Assembly (NCBI GenBank): GCA_963812415.1
Contig: CAWEVH010000020.1
Coordinates: 1-64,000 of the forward strand
Source: JACVRW01 sp963812415
Lineage (GTDB): Bacteria; Actinomycetota; Thermoleophilia; Solirubrobacterales; Thermoleophilaceae
Length of the DNA: 64,000 bases
Direction of reading: 5' to 3'
Shown in pieces: positions 51,562 to 60,592 of this stretch (position 1 is the stretch's first letter; the number at the start of each line of letters is the position of its first letter). The notes under the pieces were generated by a model. The model was not told the origin of the DNA, did no database searches, and was given only the letters and a program-made list of their open reading frames with translations. The translations under genes and the position numbers were made by a program.

Positions 51562-52413
51562 GTGTTCAGCGAGCGGGCGTACGCGAAGCTCAACCTCGTG
51601 CTCCACGTCGGCGCCCGGGGCCCGGGAGGCGGCGGCCTGCACGCGCTCTGCTCGCTGTTCGCCTCGATCGACCTCGCGGACGACCTGCGCGGGCGCCTCG
51701 CGGACGCGGGCGCGGCGGGGGACAGCGTCGACTGTCCGGGAGTCACCGGCCCGAATCTCGCCCTCGCGGCGCTCGAGGCGTTCCGCCGGCGCGTAGGAGG
51801 CGAGCTCCCGCCGCTCGCCCTGGCGATCGAGAAGCGGATCCCGGTCGCCGCCGGTCTCGGTGGCGGCAGCGCGGACGCGGCGGCAGCGCTCCGCATCGCA
51901 AACGCCGTGGCGCGGGAGCCGCTCGGCCCCGACGAGCTGCGAGCCCTCGCGGCCTCGCTCGGCTCCGACGTGCCGAGCCAGGTCGAGCCGCGGCACGCGC
52001 TCGTGGAGGGGACGGGCGAGCGGGTCGAGCCGGTCGGCCTGCCGCCGCTCGTCGCGGTCCTGGTTCCGAGCGCGACGGGGCTCTCGACCGCCGCCGTGTA
52101 TGCGGAGCTCGACCGGCTCGGCGGCGGGCGCGAGCGGCTCGACCCGGAGCCGCTGCGGCGCCTCGCCTCCGCCGGCGCCGCCGAGCTCGCCGCCGGCATC
52201 GAGAACGACCTCGAGCCCGCGGCGCTGTCGCTGCGCCCCGAGCTCGAGTCCACCCTCGACCGGCTCCGCGCCAGCGGCGCGCTCGGCGCCGCGGTGAGCG
52301 GGTCGGGGCCGACCTGCTTCGGCCTCTACGAGGACAGAACGGCGGCCGACCAGGCCGCCGCCGGCCTGCCGGGAGCGATCGTCAGCGCGCTGCGCGAGCC
52401 CCCTGGTCGGTGA
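51562..52413 (+). CDS. ispE: 4-diphosphocytidyl-2-C-methyl-D-erythritol kinase
   Basis: 283-aa GHMP kinase of the MEP isoprenoid pathway (EC 2.7.1.148). Starts MFSERAYAKLNLVLHVG, with the AKxNLxLxV motif. The ATP loop is PVAAGLGGGSADAAAALR (about 93-110). The C-terminal GSGPTCFGLY is the third GHMP motif. GTG 51562 follows TAGCCT (51549-51554) by 7 nt. The 3' end overlaps the convergent XRE regulator by 32 nt. Last of the metG cluster. Confidence 0.95.
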   Translation: MFSERAYAKLNLVLHVGARGPGGGGLHALCSLFASIDLADDLRGRLADAGAAGDSVDCPGVTGPNLALAALEAFRRRVGGELPPLALAIEKRIPVAAGLGGGSADAAAALRIANAVAREPLGPDELRALAASLGSDVPSQVEPRHALVEGTGERVEPVGLPPLVAVLVPSATGLSTAAVYAELDRLGGGRERLDPEPLRRLASAGAAELAAGIENDLEPAALSLRPELESTLDRLRASGALGAAVSGSGPTCFGLYEDRTAADQAAAGLPGAIVSALREPPGR

Positions 52414-53203
52414 CGTCGAACTCCCGCAGCGCGTCGGCGGTGTCGGGGTCGGCCGGGAAGAACGACTCGATCGACAGCTCGGAGACGGTCACGTCGACCG
52501 CGGTGCCGAACGTTGTCAGCGTGCTGATGAAGGCGAGCACGCGCTCGCCTGCGCGCACCCGCAGCGGCACCGCGATCTCGCCGGCGGCCGGGTCGTGCGG
52601 GGCGGCCGGAGGGCCGCCCGGATAGGAGGCCAGCTCCTCGTGGAGGGCGGCGAGCGCCGGGTCGCCGCTGGCGACGGCCTGGCGGCCGAGCCGCTCGAGC
52701 AGGTGCGCCCGCCACTCGGGCAGGTTCTCGATCCGGGGGGCCATGCCGTCGGGGTGGAGCGTCACGCGGAGCACGTTCACGGGCGGCTCGAGCAGGTGGG
52801 GAGCCACGCCCTCGGTGAGGAGGGCGACCGCGCGGTTGCCCGCCACCATGCCCCAGTGGCGGTCGACCACGACGGCCGGGTAGGGCTCGTGTCCCGACAG
52901 GACGCGCTCGATCATCTCCCGCACCGGGCCCATCTCCGGCTCCTCCAGTCCGCGCTGCCCGTAGACCGGCGCATGGCCCGCGGCGAGCAGCAGCTGGTTG
53001 CGATCGCGAAGCGGCACCTCGAGCTGGTCGGCCAGGTGAAGCACCATCTCGGCGCTGGGGCGCGAGCGACCGGTCTCGAGAAAGCTCAGGTGGCGCGCGG
53101 ACACCCCGGCCTCGAGCGCCAGGTCGAGCTGGCTCAGGCGGCGGCGCTGGCGCCACTCGCGCAGCAGCGCCCCTACTCGCGATGGAGCGGCGAGGTCCGG
53201 CAT
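52382..53203 (-). CDS. XRE regulator with MmyB-like ligand domain
   Basis: 273 aa. The N-terminal helix-turn-helix is VGALLREWRQRRRLSQLDLALEAGVSARHLSFLETGRSRPS. The C-terminal MmyB-like domain (about 100-273) has YPAVVVDRHWGMVAGNRAVALL, NVLRVTLHPDGMAPRIENLPEWRAHLLERL and FFPADP. It is proposed to bind fatty-acid-like or other small ligands. TACCGT (plus 53212-53217) lies 8 nt before ATG 53203. Divergent from a small NTF2-like gene, a common pairing for this regulator type. Confidence 0.9.
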   Translation of the reverse strand: MPDLAAPSRVGALLREWRQRRRLSQLDLALEAGVSARHLSFLETGRSRPSAEMVLHLADQLEVPLRDRNQLLLAAGHAPVYGQRGLEEPEMGPVREMIERVLSGHEPYPAVVVDRHWGMVAGNRAVALLTEGVAPHLLEPPVNVLRVTLHPDGMAPRIENLPEWRAHLLERLGRQAVASGDPALAALHEELASYPGGPPAAPHDPAAGEIAVPLRVRAGERVLAFISTLTTFGTAVDVTVSELSIESFFPADPDTADALREFDVTDQGARAAR

Positions 53204-53292
53204 CGCCGCCGACGGTAGCGCCGCGTGCCCCGGCGAGGCACCTACCCCGGAGGTAATGGACGCCGTGACCTGCGGCGTGCACCATCGCCGCC
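53204..53292. promoter_or_regulatory. Divergent region, XRE regulator and NTF2-like gene
   Basis: 89 nt. Holds TACCGT for the regulator and an imperfect palindrome ACCT-ACCCCGG-AGGT near 53240-53254 that could be its operator. It precedes the NTF2-like ATG at 53293. Confidence 0.35.
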
Positions 53293-53652
53293 ATGACCGA
53301 CACAGACGCACTCATCGACAACTACATCGCGACCTGGAACGAGACCGACCCGGAGCGCCGCCGCGAGCTCGTGACGCGCACCTGGGCGGACGACGCCAGC
53401 TACGTCGACCCGCTCATGTCGAGCGAGGGACCCGATGGCATCGACGCGATGATCGCGAACGTCCAGGAGCAGTACCCGGACCATCGCTTCGAGCTCGCGG
53501 CGGGCCCGGACGCCCACAACGATCGCGTGCGCTTCTCGTGGCACCTGGTCCCCTCCGGCGGCGAGCCGATCGCGCTCGGCATCGATTTCGCCACCCTTTC
53601 GGAGGACGGGCGCCTGCGCGAGGTCACGGGCTTTCTCGAGCGCGTGAGCTGA
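53293..53652 (+). CDS. NTF2/SnoaL-like small protein
   Basis: 119 aa of the SnoaL / nuclear-transport-factor-2 fold: LIDNYIATWNETDPERRRELVTRTWADDASYVDPLMSSEGPDGIDAMIANVQEQYPDHRF. Members are small cyclases, isomerases or binding proteins; the ligand here is unknown. Divergent from an MmyB-type XRE regulator, which probably controls it. Confidence 0.85.
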   Translation: MTDTDALIDNYIATWNETDPERRRELVTRTWADDASYVDPLMSSEGPDGIDAMIANVQEQYPDHRFELAAGPDAHNDRVRFSWHLVPSGGEPIALGIDFATLSEDGRLREVTGFLERVS

Positions 53653-53718
53653 CCGCCTCCGACCGACGGCCGGCGCCGCCCGGGGCGGCGGCGCCGGCCT
53701 GACGTACCCTCAGCCCCG

Positions 53719-55307
53719 ATGTCGACCCGCGAAATGATCGCCGCCATCGCCGCGGTGGCGCTGGCGGCCTTCGTCGTCTGGAGGTGGAAGAAGCTCTCCG
53801 GCGAGCGCAAGGCGCTGGGCGTCGTCGTGGTGCTCGCGCTCGCCGTCTACGCCAGCGGCGTGGTCTCGGAGCTGCCCGACCCGAAGAAGATCATCGGCGA
53901 CATCGCGCAGACGCTCGGCGCCTGGACCTATGCGGTTGTCGGCGTGATGGCGTTCCTCGAGACGGGCGCGTTCGTCGGGCTCGTCGCCCCGGGCGAGACG
54001 GTGGTGATCGCGGGCGGAGTGATCGCCGGCCAGGGCGAGATCAGCCTGCTTCCGCTGATCGCGATCGTCTGGGTGTGCGCCGTGCTCGGCGACACCACGA
54101 GCTTCTACGTCGGCCGCCAGCTCGGGCGCGGCTTCCTCGAGCGCCACGGCCCGCGCTTCAAGATCACCCCCGAGCGCCTCGACCAGGTCGACGGCTACTT
54201 CGACAGGCACGGCGGCAAGACGATCCTGATCGGCCGCTTCATCGGCCTGGTGCGCGCGCTCGCCCCCTTCATCGCGGGCTCGTCCGGGCTGCCCTACCGG
54301 CGCTTCATCCCTTACAGCATCGTCGGCACCGGGCTCTGGGCGACCACGTTCTGCGTCCTCGGATACATCTTCTGGCGCTCGTTCGACCGAGTGGCGAGCA
54401 TCGCCGGCCAGGCGATCTTCGGGCTCGGCGTGACGGTTGGCGGTGATCGTCGGCGATCGTCGTGATCTACCGCCGGCGCGCCGCGATTCGGGACTGGCTG
54501 GTGGCGCACGAGCGCCACCCTCTGCTGCGCCCGCTGTTCGCGGTCGGCCGGCCGATTCACCGCCGCGTCGTCCGGCCGGTCTGGAACGCCGTGATTCCGC
54601 AGGTGCGCTTCCTCTGGGAGCGCGTGACCCCGGGCGACCTGGGCCTCGAGCTCACCACGGCGCTGGCCGTGGCCGGGGTCGGCATCTTCGTCTTCGTCCT
54701 CTACCTCGTCGAGCTGAGCCACAGCCTGGCGCCGACCCCGCTCGACACCGAGTTGCTCGACCTCGCCGACCGGCTCTACAACGAGGTCGCGATCGACGTG
54801 GCGAAGGTCGTGTCCGGGTTCGGCGCCCTGCCGACGGTGCTGGTGCTCGTCCTGGCGGTATCGCTGGTGCTGGCCTCTCGGCGCCGCTGGGCCGAGGCGC
54901 TCGTGCTCGTGGTGGGGCTCGCGGCGAGCTACGCCGCCGTTCACATCGCGAAGGCAGCTATCGACCGCCCGCGTCCCGCGGATCCCTACGTGGAGACCGC
55001 CTTCTCCTCCTACCCGAGCGGGCATGCGGCCTACGCGACGGCCTGGATCGCGATCGCGCTGATCTTCACGCGCCGGCTGGGTCTCGTGGCGAACGCGGCG
55101 CTCGTCATCGGCGCGATCGCGCTGGCGGCGGCGATCGGGCTGTCCCGCATCTACCTGCGCGCCCACTACTGGTCGGACGTGGCCGGCGGCTGGGGCGTCG
55201 GCGCCGGGATCTTCGCGCTGCTCGCGGTGATCGCGCTGGTCGTCGACTACATCCGCCACAATGGTCACGAGCGCGAGCCGGAGCCCGTGGCGAGCGCGGA
55301 GCGATGA
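53719..55307 (+). CDS. DedA-PAP2 fusion membrane protein (two frameshifts as sequenced)
   Basis: About 528 aa when repaired. The N-terminal DedA domain (about 60-235) has GAFVGLVAPGETVVIAGG, GDTTSFYVGRQLG, FDRHGGKTILIGRFIGLVRALAPFIAGSS. The C-terminal PAP2 domain has KAAIDRPRP, YPSGHAAYATAW, and SRIYLRAHYWSDVAGG (the three phosphatase motifs). The two parts join through a membrane helix that needs two single-G deletions near 54435-54453 (TVAVIVAIVVIYRRR). DedA proteins move polyprenyl carriers or lipids and PAP2 removes their phosphates, so a lipid-carrier recycling enzyme is plausible. TACCCT precedes the ATG by 8 nt. Confidence 0.85.
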
Positions 55308-55531
55308 GCGATCTCGACTTCTCGACGACCCAGGTGGCGATCGCGCTGGCCGGCGCGCTGGCCGCCGCGTGCTACCTGGCGCTGATCCTCGTTCCGGCGG
55401 TGCGCTGCTACGGACGGCTCTGGGAGAAGATCGGCGCCGGCTTCTTGACCCTCTTCATCATGGCCTCGCTGGTCGGTGTGGGAGCCGCGCTCGGGCTCGC
55501 CGTCGTCTGGACCTACGACCAGTACGCGTGA
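55304..55531 (+). CDS. Small two-helix membrane protein
   Basis: 75 aa with two hydrophobic helices (VAIALAGALAAACYLALILV and LTLFIMASLVGVGAALGLAVVW). It starts within the stop of the DedA-PAP2 gene (ATGA) and ends within the start of the PucR-type regulator. Three genes therefore form a tight operon. No family recognised; possibly a partner of the lipid phosphatase. Confidence 0.7.
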   Translation: MSDLDFSTTQVAIALAGALAAACYLALILVPAVRCYGRLWEKIGAGFLTLFIMASLVGVGAALGLAVVWTYDQYA

Positions 55532-56775
55532 TGCCTCCCGCGCATGCCGGGAAGTCGCCGGGGACGTTCCTCGAGGCGCTCGACGAGGTCTCCGACGCCG
55601 TCGAGTCCGGTGCCGGGCTGCCGTCGGTCGCCCGCGCGGCGAGCCGCGCCCTCGGCGCGAGCGTGATCGTCCTCGACGCGTCCACGAGCGTGCTCGCCGT
55701 CGCCTGTGCCTCGTCCGAGGACGAGCGCGTCGTGATGGCGGGCGAGGCGGACACCGAGGCCGTCGACCTGCTCGTTGCCGACCAGGCGGTCGGACAGCTG
55801 CGCTTCCGGGCGCGCGCGGAGCAGCCGCCCGCGGCGCTGCTGCGCGTGGTGGCGAACCTGATCGCGCTCGAGCTGGAGCGCTCGAAGGCGCCGGCGCGCG
55901 CGAGCGAGGCGGCGGTGGGCGACTTCCTGGAGGACCTCCTGTCGCGTCAGGTGACCGACCGCGAGAACATCGCGGCACGCGCGGCCGAGCTGGGCTGCGA
56001 CCTCGGGCTGGGCGCAACCTTCCTCGTGGTGCGCGCCCGGCCGCCTGGACCCGAGGCGGGTGACTGGCGCGCCCGGGTGCTCACGCTCGCCGAGCGCGGG
56101 GCGCGCGCCGTCGAGCGAGAGTCGCTGGCCGCGCTCGTCAACGCGGGCTGGAGGCGCGAGGAGCCCGAGTTCGTCATCCTCAGCCCCGGTCCGGACGCGG
56201 CCGCCGCCCGCCGCGTCGCCGCCGCCGTGCGGCGCGAGCTGGAGGCCGGTCTGCACGGCTTCGCGATCACGGTCGCCCGCAGCCGCCACAGCGCGGAGCC
56301 GGCGGACCTGCACCGCTCGGGGGCCGAGGCCCTGCTCGCCGCCAACGTCGCCGAGGCGCGTGGCCTGGCGGAGCTCTCCTTCGAGGAGACGGGCGCCTAC
56401 CGCCTGCTGCTGCCCGCGATGAGCGAGGATCCCGGCGAGCTCCTCGACTTCTTCGGCGAGACCGTGGCGCCGCTCGTGTCCTACGACGAGCAGTACGAGA
56501 CCGAGCTCGTGCGCACGCTCGAGACCTTCCTCGACGCCGACGGCAACGTTGCGGGCACGGCCGAGAAGCTCTTCACCCACCGCCACACGATCCGCTACCG
56601 CCTCGAGCGGGTGCGGGAGCTCACCGGCTTCGACGTGGGCTCGACGGACGGCCGCGAGCGACTCTCGCTGGGCCTGAAGGCGATGCGGGTGCTCGGCATC
56701 GTCCCGCCGGGCGGTCCCGCCTACGAGAAGGGCGCCGAGGCGGGACGGGTGCCGAAGGAGCGGAAGGACCGGTGA
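55531..56775 (+). CDS. PucR/CdaR-type transcriptional regulator
   Basis: 414 aa. The N-terminal GAF-like sensing domain (LEALDEVSDAVESGAGLPSVARAASRALGASVIVLDA) is followed by a middle GGDEF-like regulatory domain and a C-terminal PucR helix-turn-helix (LVRTLETFLDADGNVAGTAEKLFTHRHTIRYRLERVRELTG). Controls carbohydrate, amine or purine genes in relatives; the target here is unknown. Coupled to the preceding membrane protein and to the cupin gene by overlapping start/stop codons. Confidence 0.88.
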   Translation: MPPAHAGKSPGTFLEALDEVSDAVESGAGLPSVARAASRALGASVIVLDASTSVLAVACASSEDERVVMAGEADTEAVDLLVADQAVGQLRFRARAEQPPAALLRVVANLIALELERSKAPARASEAAVGDFLEDLLSRQVTDRENIAARAAELGCDLGLGATFLVVRARPPGPEAGDWRARVLTLAERGARAVERESLAALVNAGWRREEPEFVILSPGPDAAAARRVAAAVRRELEAGLHGFAITVARSRHSAEPADLHRSGAEALLAANVAEARGLAELSFEETGAYRLLLPAMSEDPGELLDFFGETVAPLVSYDEQYETELVRTLETFLDADGNVAGTAEKLFTHRHTIRYRLERVRELTGFDVGSTDGRERLSLGLKAMRVLGIVPPGGPAYEKGAEAGRVPKERKDR

Positions 56776-57263
56776 GCGGCGTGTCCGAGCCGTTCATCGT
56801 GAACGTGGCCGACGCCCCCGCGATGGCGCGCGAGGGGTCGGGCGTGTACGTGAGCTTCGAGCGCGACGGCGAGCGCTTCCCCGACTTCGGCATCAACGTC
56901 CAGATGCTCGGCCCGGGGGAGCCGAACGGCAAGTATCACCGCGAGAGCGTGCAGGAGGACTTCCTCGTGCTGGGCGGCGAGTGCGTCGCGATCATCGACG
57001 GCGAGCGCCACGAGCTGAAGGCGTGGGACTTGCTCCACTGCCCGGCGGGCACCGAGCACATCTTCGTCGGCGCCGGCGACGGGCCCTGCTGGATCCTGAT
57101 GGTGGGCGCCCGCCGGCCGGAGCGGACGATCCACTACCCGGTGAACGATGAGGCCGCGCGCCACGGCGCCTCGGCCGCCGAGCCGACGGACGACCCGCGC
57201 GTGGCGTATGCAGACTGGTCGCGCGAGCGCACGCCGACGACGCTGCCCTGGCCGCCTGTCTGA
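56772..57263 (+). CDS. Cupin-domain protein
   Basis: 163-aa single-cupin protein. Cupin motif 1 region: PNGKYHRESVQEDFLVLGGE (His and Glu ligands); motif 2: WDLLHCPAGTEHIF. The metal and substrate are unknown. The GTG start overlaps the regulator's stop (GTGA). The regulator may control it. Ends about 30 nt before tRNA-Gln. Confidence 0.85.
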   Translation: MSGVSEPFIVNVADAPAMAREGSGVYVSFERDGERFPDFGINVQMLGPGEPNGKYHRESVQEDFLVLGGECVAIIDGERHELKAWDLLHCPAGTEHIFVGAGDGPCWILMVGARRPERTIHYPVNDEAARHGASAAEPTDDPRVAYADWSRERTPTTLPWPPV

Positions 57264-57292
57264 CGGGCGGTGATACCTTCGCCGATGGTCCT

Positions 57293-57364
57293 TGGGGAGT
57301 GGTCTAACGGCAAGACGCCGCCCTTTGGAGGCGTGCAATTCCGGTTCAAATCCGGACTCCCCAG
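57293..57364 (+). tRNA. tRNA-Gln (anticodon TTG)
   Basis: 72-nt cloverleaf. Acceptor TGGGGAG / CTCCCCA with discriminator G, the tRNA-Gln identity pattern. D-arm GTCT...AGAC. Anticodon loop CTTTGGA gives TTG (Gln, CAA). T-arm CCGG-TTCAAAT-CCGG. CCA is not encoded. A TACCTT hexamer at 57274-57279 may be its -10. Confidence 0.93.
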
Positions 57365-57386
57365 CTCGTTCCGTCCGAAGCATGTA

Positions 57387-57400
57387 CGAACATGTGTTCG
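57387..57400. promoter_or_regulatory. LexA/SOS box of the HNH gene
   Basis: CGAACATGTGTTCG matches the Gram-positive LexA consensus CGAAC-N4-GTTCG exactly. It is the core of an 11-bp inverted repeat (CATGTACGAAC / GTTCGTACATG, 57381-57406). It overlaps the start region of the HNH gene, so LexA would repress it until DNA damage. Confidence 0.75.
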
Positions 57401-57403
57401 TAC

Positions 57404-58138
57404 ATGCCCAGCTATACGGAAGCTGAAGCGCGAGAGGCCGTAGCGGCTTCGCATTCGTACGCAGAGGCCCTGCGGCGCCTGGGCAGGTGCTGGACGGGAA
57501 GCGCGATTGACATCTTTCGAAAGTGGGTCGCCATCTGGGAGATCCCGACCGATCACTTCGATCCCTATCGGAGCAGTCGCGGCCTCCGTCGCCGAGAGCC
57601 GCGACCGCTCGATGAGGTGCTCGTCGTCGACTCGCTGTACCACCGCGGAAAGCTCAAGGAGCGGCTCTATGAGGCAGGTTTCAAGGACCGCCGGTGCGAG
57701 TTGTGCGGCCAGGGCGAGCGATGGCAGGGTCGGCCGATTTCCCTGATCCTGGACCACATCAATGGCATCCCCACGGACAACCGCCTGGAGAACCTCCGGA
57801 TCGTGTGTCCCAATTGCGCCGCGACCCTCGACACCCATTGCGGTCGCAAGCTGCGGCTTGAACCGCGAGATTGCCTTCTTTGTGGCCGCTCCTTCGCGCC
57901 GAAGACCTCGACGCAGCGCTACTGCTCGAGGACCTGCGGGCAGCGGCGCGTGAAGACCACGACCTACGAGGCGAGGCCACAGACTCGAAAGGTCGAGCGC
58001 CCAACCCTCGAGCAGCTCCAGGCCGACCTGGCGACGATGAGCTACCTCGCCGTTGGCCGCAAGTACGGCGTCAGCGACAACGCGGTCCGCAAGTGGCTGC
58101 GCTGGTACGAGCGGGAGGTGTCGAGCGAGGCCGCCTGA
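57404..58138 (+). CDS. HNH endonuclease, SOS-box controlled
   Basis: About 244 aa from ATG 57404 (ATG 57392 lies inside the LexA box). HNH core: CELCG...ISLILDHINGIPTDNRLENLRIVCPNC, with the first zinc Cys pair and the catalytic His region. A second zinc finger follows (CLLCGRSFAPKTSTQRYCSRTC). The C-terminus (LEQLQADLATMSYLAVGRKYGVSDNAVRKWLRWYE) looks like a helix-turn-helix, so it may be site-directed. Codon use looks less GC-biased than its neighbours. It lies between tRNA-Gln and glmU. This suggests transfer by a phage-like or homing element; no transposase or integrase is present. Confidence 0.85.
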   Translation: MPSYTEAEAREAVAASHSYAEALRRLGRCWTGSAIDIFRKWVAIWEIPTDHFDPYRSSRGLRRREPRPLDEVLVVDSLYHRGKLKERLYEAGFKDRRCELCGQGERWQGRPISLILDHINGIPTDNRLENLRIVCPNCAATLDTHCGRKLRLEPRDCLLCGRSFAPKTSTQRYCSRTCGQRRVKTTTYEARPQTRKVERPTLEQLQADLATMSYLAVGRKYGVSDNAVRKWLRWYEREVSSEAA

Positions 58139-58153
58139 GTACGTCACCGCCGC

Positions 58154-58159
58154 TACGCT
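58154..58159 (+). promoter_or_regulatory. -10 hexamer TACGCT for glmU-prs
   Basis: TACGCT ends 9 nt before the glmU ATG at 58169 and separates glmU from the inserted HNH gene. Confidence 0.5.
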
Positions 58160-58168
58160 CAGAGACCC

Positions 58169-59545
58169 ATGGCCGAGCCCTTCACGGTCCTGATCATGGC
58201 CGCTGGCCAGGGCACGCGGATGCGGTCGGAGCTCCCCAAGGTGCTCCACCCGGTCTGCGGCAAGCCCATGGTCGAGTGGGTGATCGACGCTGCGCGGACC
58301 GCGGGCGCCGGCCGGGTCGTGTGCGTCACGCGCCCCGGCGACGGGGTCGCCGAGCGGCTTCCGGACGGCGTGGAGGTCGCCGAGCAGGTGGAGGGCGAGG
58401 GCACGGGCGCCGCGGTGCTCGCGGCGCGCGCGGCGATCGAGCCCGGCCCGGTGGTGATCCTCTCCGGCGACCACCCGCTCGTCACGCCCGAACACGTGAC
58501 CGGGATGATCCGCGACCACGACACGCACGACGCCGAGGTCACCGTGCTGGCAACGGACGAGCTCGACCCGACCGGCTATGGCCGCATCGTGAGAGACGGC
58601 GGCGGCGACGTCGAGCGGATCGTGGAGACCAAGTACCCGGAGGGCGTGCCGGACGAGCTGCTCGCGATCCGCGAGGTGAACCTCGGCACCTACGTCGTCG
58701 AGGCGCCGCTGCTGTTCGAGGCGCTCGACCAGGTGCAGCTCGACGACCAGGGCGAGCGCTACCTCACCGAGGTGATCCCGGTCGTGAACGCGCGCGGCGG
58801 CAGGGTGGTCGCGCACACCACGGCCGACGCCGGCATCGCCGTGGGCGTGAACGACCGTGCAGGCCTGATGCGGGCCGAGGCGCTCGCCGGCGAGCGGATC
58901 CTCGAGCGGCACGCCGAGCAGGGAGTCACCTTCCTCCAGCCCGCCAGCACGCGGGTCGAGACCGGCGTGACGATCGGCGCGGACTCGGTGATCGGCCCTG
59001 GCGTGAGCCTGCTCGGGACGACGGCCATCGGCTCCGGCTGCGAGATCGGCCCGCACACCACGCTGGCCGACTCCGCCGTCGGCGACGGCGCCGCCGTCGT
59101 GCACAGCTACGCCGTCGCCGCCGAGATCCACGACGGCGCTCGGATCGGCCCGTTCGCCTACCTGCGCCCGGGCGCCGTGGTCCGCGCCGGAGCCAAGGTC
59201 GGGACCTTCGTCGAGGTGAAGAACTCCGAGATCGGCGAGGGCGCGAAGGTGCCGCACCTCTCCTACATCGGGGACACGGACGTGGGCGAGGGGGCGAACC
59301 TCGGCGCCAGCACGATCACGGCGAACTACGACGGCCGCGAGAAGCACCGCACGAAACTCGGAAAGAGCGTGAAGACCGGCATTCACACCTCGCTCGTGGC
59401 GCCCGTCGACGTTGGCGATCGGGCATACACTGGGGCCGGGTCGGTGATCACCGGAGACGTGCCCGAGGGTGCCCTCGGGATCGCCAGGGAGAAGCAGAGG
59501 AACATCGAGGGTTACGCGGACCGCGTGGAGGAGGACTCGGAATGA
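58169..59545 (+). CDS. glmU: Bifunctional UDP-N-acetylglucosamine pyrophosphorylase / GlcN-1-P acetyltransferase
   Basis: 458-aa cytosolic enzyme making UDP-GlcNAc for peptidoglycan. The N-terminal uridyltransferase has LIMAAGQGTRMRSELPKVLHPVCGKPM. The C-terminal left-handed beta-helix acetyltransferase has hexapeptide repeats (GPFAYLRPGAVV, GTFVEVKNSEIGEGAKVPHLSYIGD, NYDGREKHRTKLG). Full length. Coupled to prs by ATGA, as in mycobacteria. Confidence 0.97.
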   Translation: MAEPFTVLIMAAGQGTRMRSELPKVLHPVCGKPMVEWVIDAARTAGAGRVVCVTRPGDGVAERLPDGVEVAEQVEGEGTGAAVLAARAAIEPGPVVILSGDHPLVTPEHVTGMIRDHDTHDAEVTVLATDELDPTGYGRIVRDGGGDVERIVETKYPEGVPDELLAIREVNLGTYVVEAPLLFEALDQVQLDDQGERYLTEVIPVVNARGGRVVAHTTADAGIAVGVNDRAGLMRAEALAGERILERHAEQGVTFLQPASTRVETGVTIGADSVIGPGVSLLGTTAIGSGCEIGPHTTLADSAVGDGAAVVHSYAVAAEIHDGARIGPFAYLRPGAVVRAGAKVGTFVEVKNSEIGEGAKVPHLSYIGDTDVGEGANLGASTITANYDGREKHRTKLGKSVKTGIHTSLVAPVDVGDRAYTGAGSVITGDVPEGALGIAREKQRNIEGYADRVEEDSE

Positions 59546-60576
59546 GCAAGCCTCTCGAGACGGCCACTGCCCCGGCGCTCGGCTCGAGCGTCAAAGCCGG
59601 CTACGAGAAGCGGTTGATGGTCACCGCCGGGCGAGCGAGTCGCGAGCTGGGAGGGCGGATCGCCGACAAGCTCGGGCTCGAGCTCACCGACGCCGGGCTC
59701 AAGACCTTCGCCGACGGCGAGGTGTACTGCCGCTACGCCGAGTCGATCCGCGGCGCCGACCTCTTCATCGTCCAGTCGATCTGCGGCTCCGAGCGCGAGG
59801 GCCTGACCGTGAACGACGCGCTCTGGGAGCTGCTCCTGATGGTGCACGCGGCCAAGCACGCCTCCGCCCACCGCATCGTGGCGGTCACGCCCTGGTACGG
59901 CTACTCGCGCCAGGACAAGAAGTCCGCCCCGCGCGAGCCGATCTCGGCCCGTCTCGTTGCCGAGATGCTCGAGACGGCCGGCATCGACCGCATGGTCACG
60001 ATGGACCTGCATGCCGGCCAGCTGCAGGGCTTCTTCTCCAAGCCGGTCGACCACATGACGGCGATGCCGATCCTGACCCAGTTCGTGCAGGACCGCCTCG
60101 GTGACGAGAACCTCGTGATCATCGCGCCGGACGCGGGCCGGGTGAAGCTCGTGCGCAAGTTCGCGCAGAAGGTCGGCGCCCCCTACGCCCTGATGGAGAA
60201 GGAGCGGCCGGCCCAGCAGGTGGCCGAGATCGGCTACGTGATCGGCGAGGTGAAGGGCAAGACCGCGATCATCGTCGACGACATCATCGCCACCGGCGGC
60301 ACCCTGAACGCCGCGGCCCAGACGGTGCTCGACGAGGGGGCCGAGCGCGTCTTCGCGGTCGCCACCCACGGCCTCTTCTCCGGCCAGGCGTTCGAGATCC
60401 TGGCGCGGGGCCCGCTGGCCGGGATCGTGGTCACCGACACGATCCCGTTGCGCGAGGGCGCACCGGACCTGGTCACCCAGCTCACCTGCGCCGACGTCCT
60501 CGAGGACTCGATCCGCCGCATCTTCACCGACGACTCGGTGTCGGAGATCTTCGCGGGCGAGAACCAGCTGTTCTAG
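59542..60576 (+). CDS. prs: Ribose-phosphate pyrophosphokinase
   Basis: 344-aa PRPP synthase (EC 2.7.6.1) feeding purines, pyrimidines, His and Trp. Seen: TFADGEVYCRYAESIRG, WYGYSRQDKKSAPREPISAR, the flexible loop, and the PRPP-binding VDDIIATGGTL (about 250). An N-terminal extension of about 20 residues precedes KRLMVTAGRASRELG. Its start overlaps glmU. Confidence 0.96.
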   Translation: MSKPLETATAPALGSSVKAGYEKRLMVTAGRASRELGGRIADKLGLELTDAGLKTFADGEVYCRYAESIRGADLFIVQSICGSEREGLTVNDALWELLLMVHAAKHASAHRIVAVTPWYGYSRQDKKSAPREPISARLVAEMLETAGIDRMVTMDLHAGQLQGFFSKPVDHMTAMPILTQFVQDRLGDENLVIIAPDAGRVKLVRKFAQKVGAPYALMEKERPAQQVAEIGYVIGEVKGKTAIIVDDIIATGGTLNAAAQTVLDEGAERVFAVATHGLFSGQAFEILARGPLAGIVVTDTIPLREGAPDLVTQLTCADVLEDSIRRIFTDDSVSEIFAGENQLF

Positions 60577-60592
60577 TCAGGGTCGCCCGCGC

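Noticed and set aside
57381..57406. The CATGTACGAAC inverted repeat as the tRNA-Gln terminator
   Set aside because: There is no T-tract, and the core is an exact LexA box, so an operator is the better reading.
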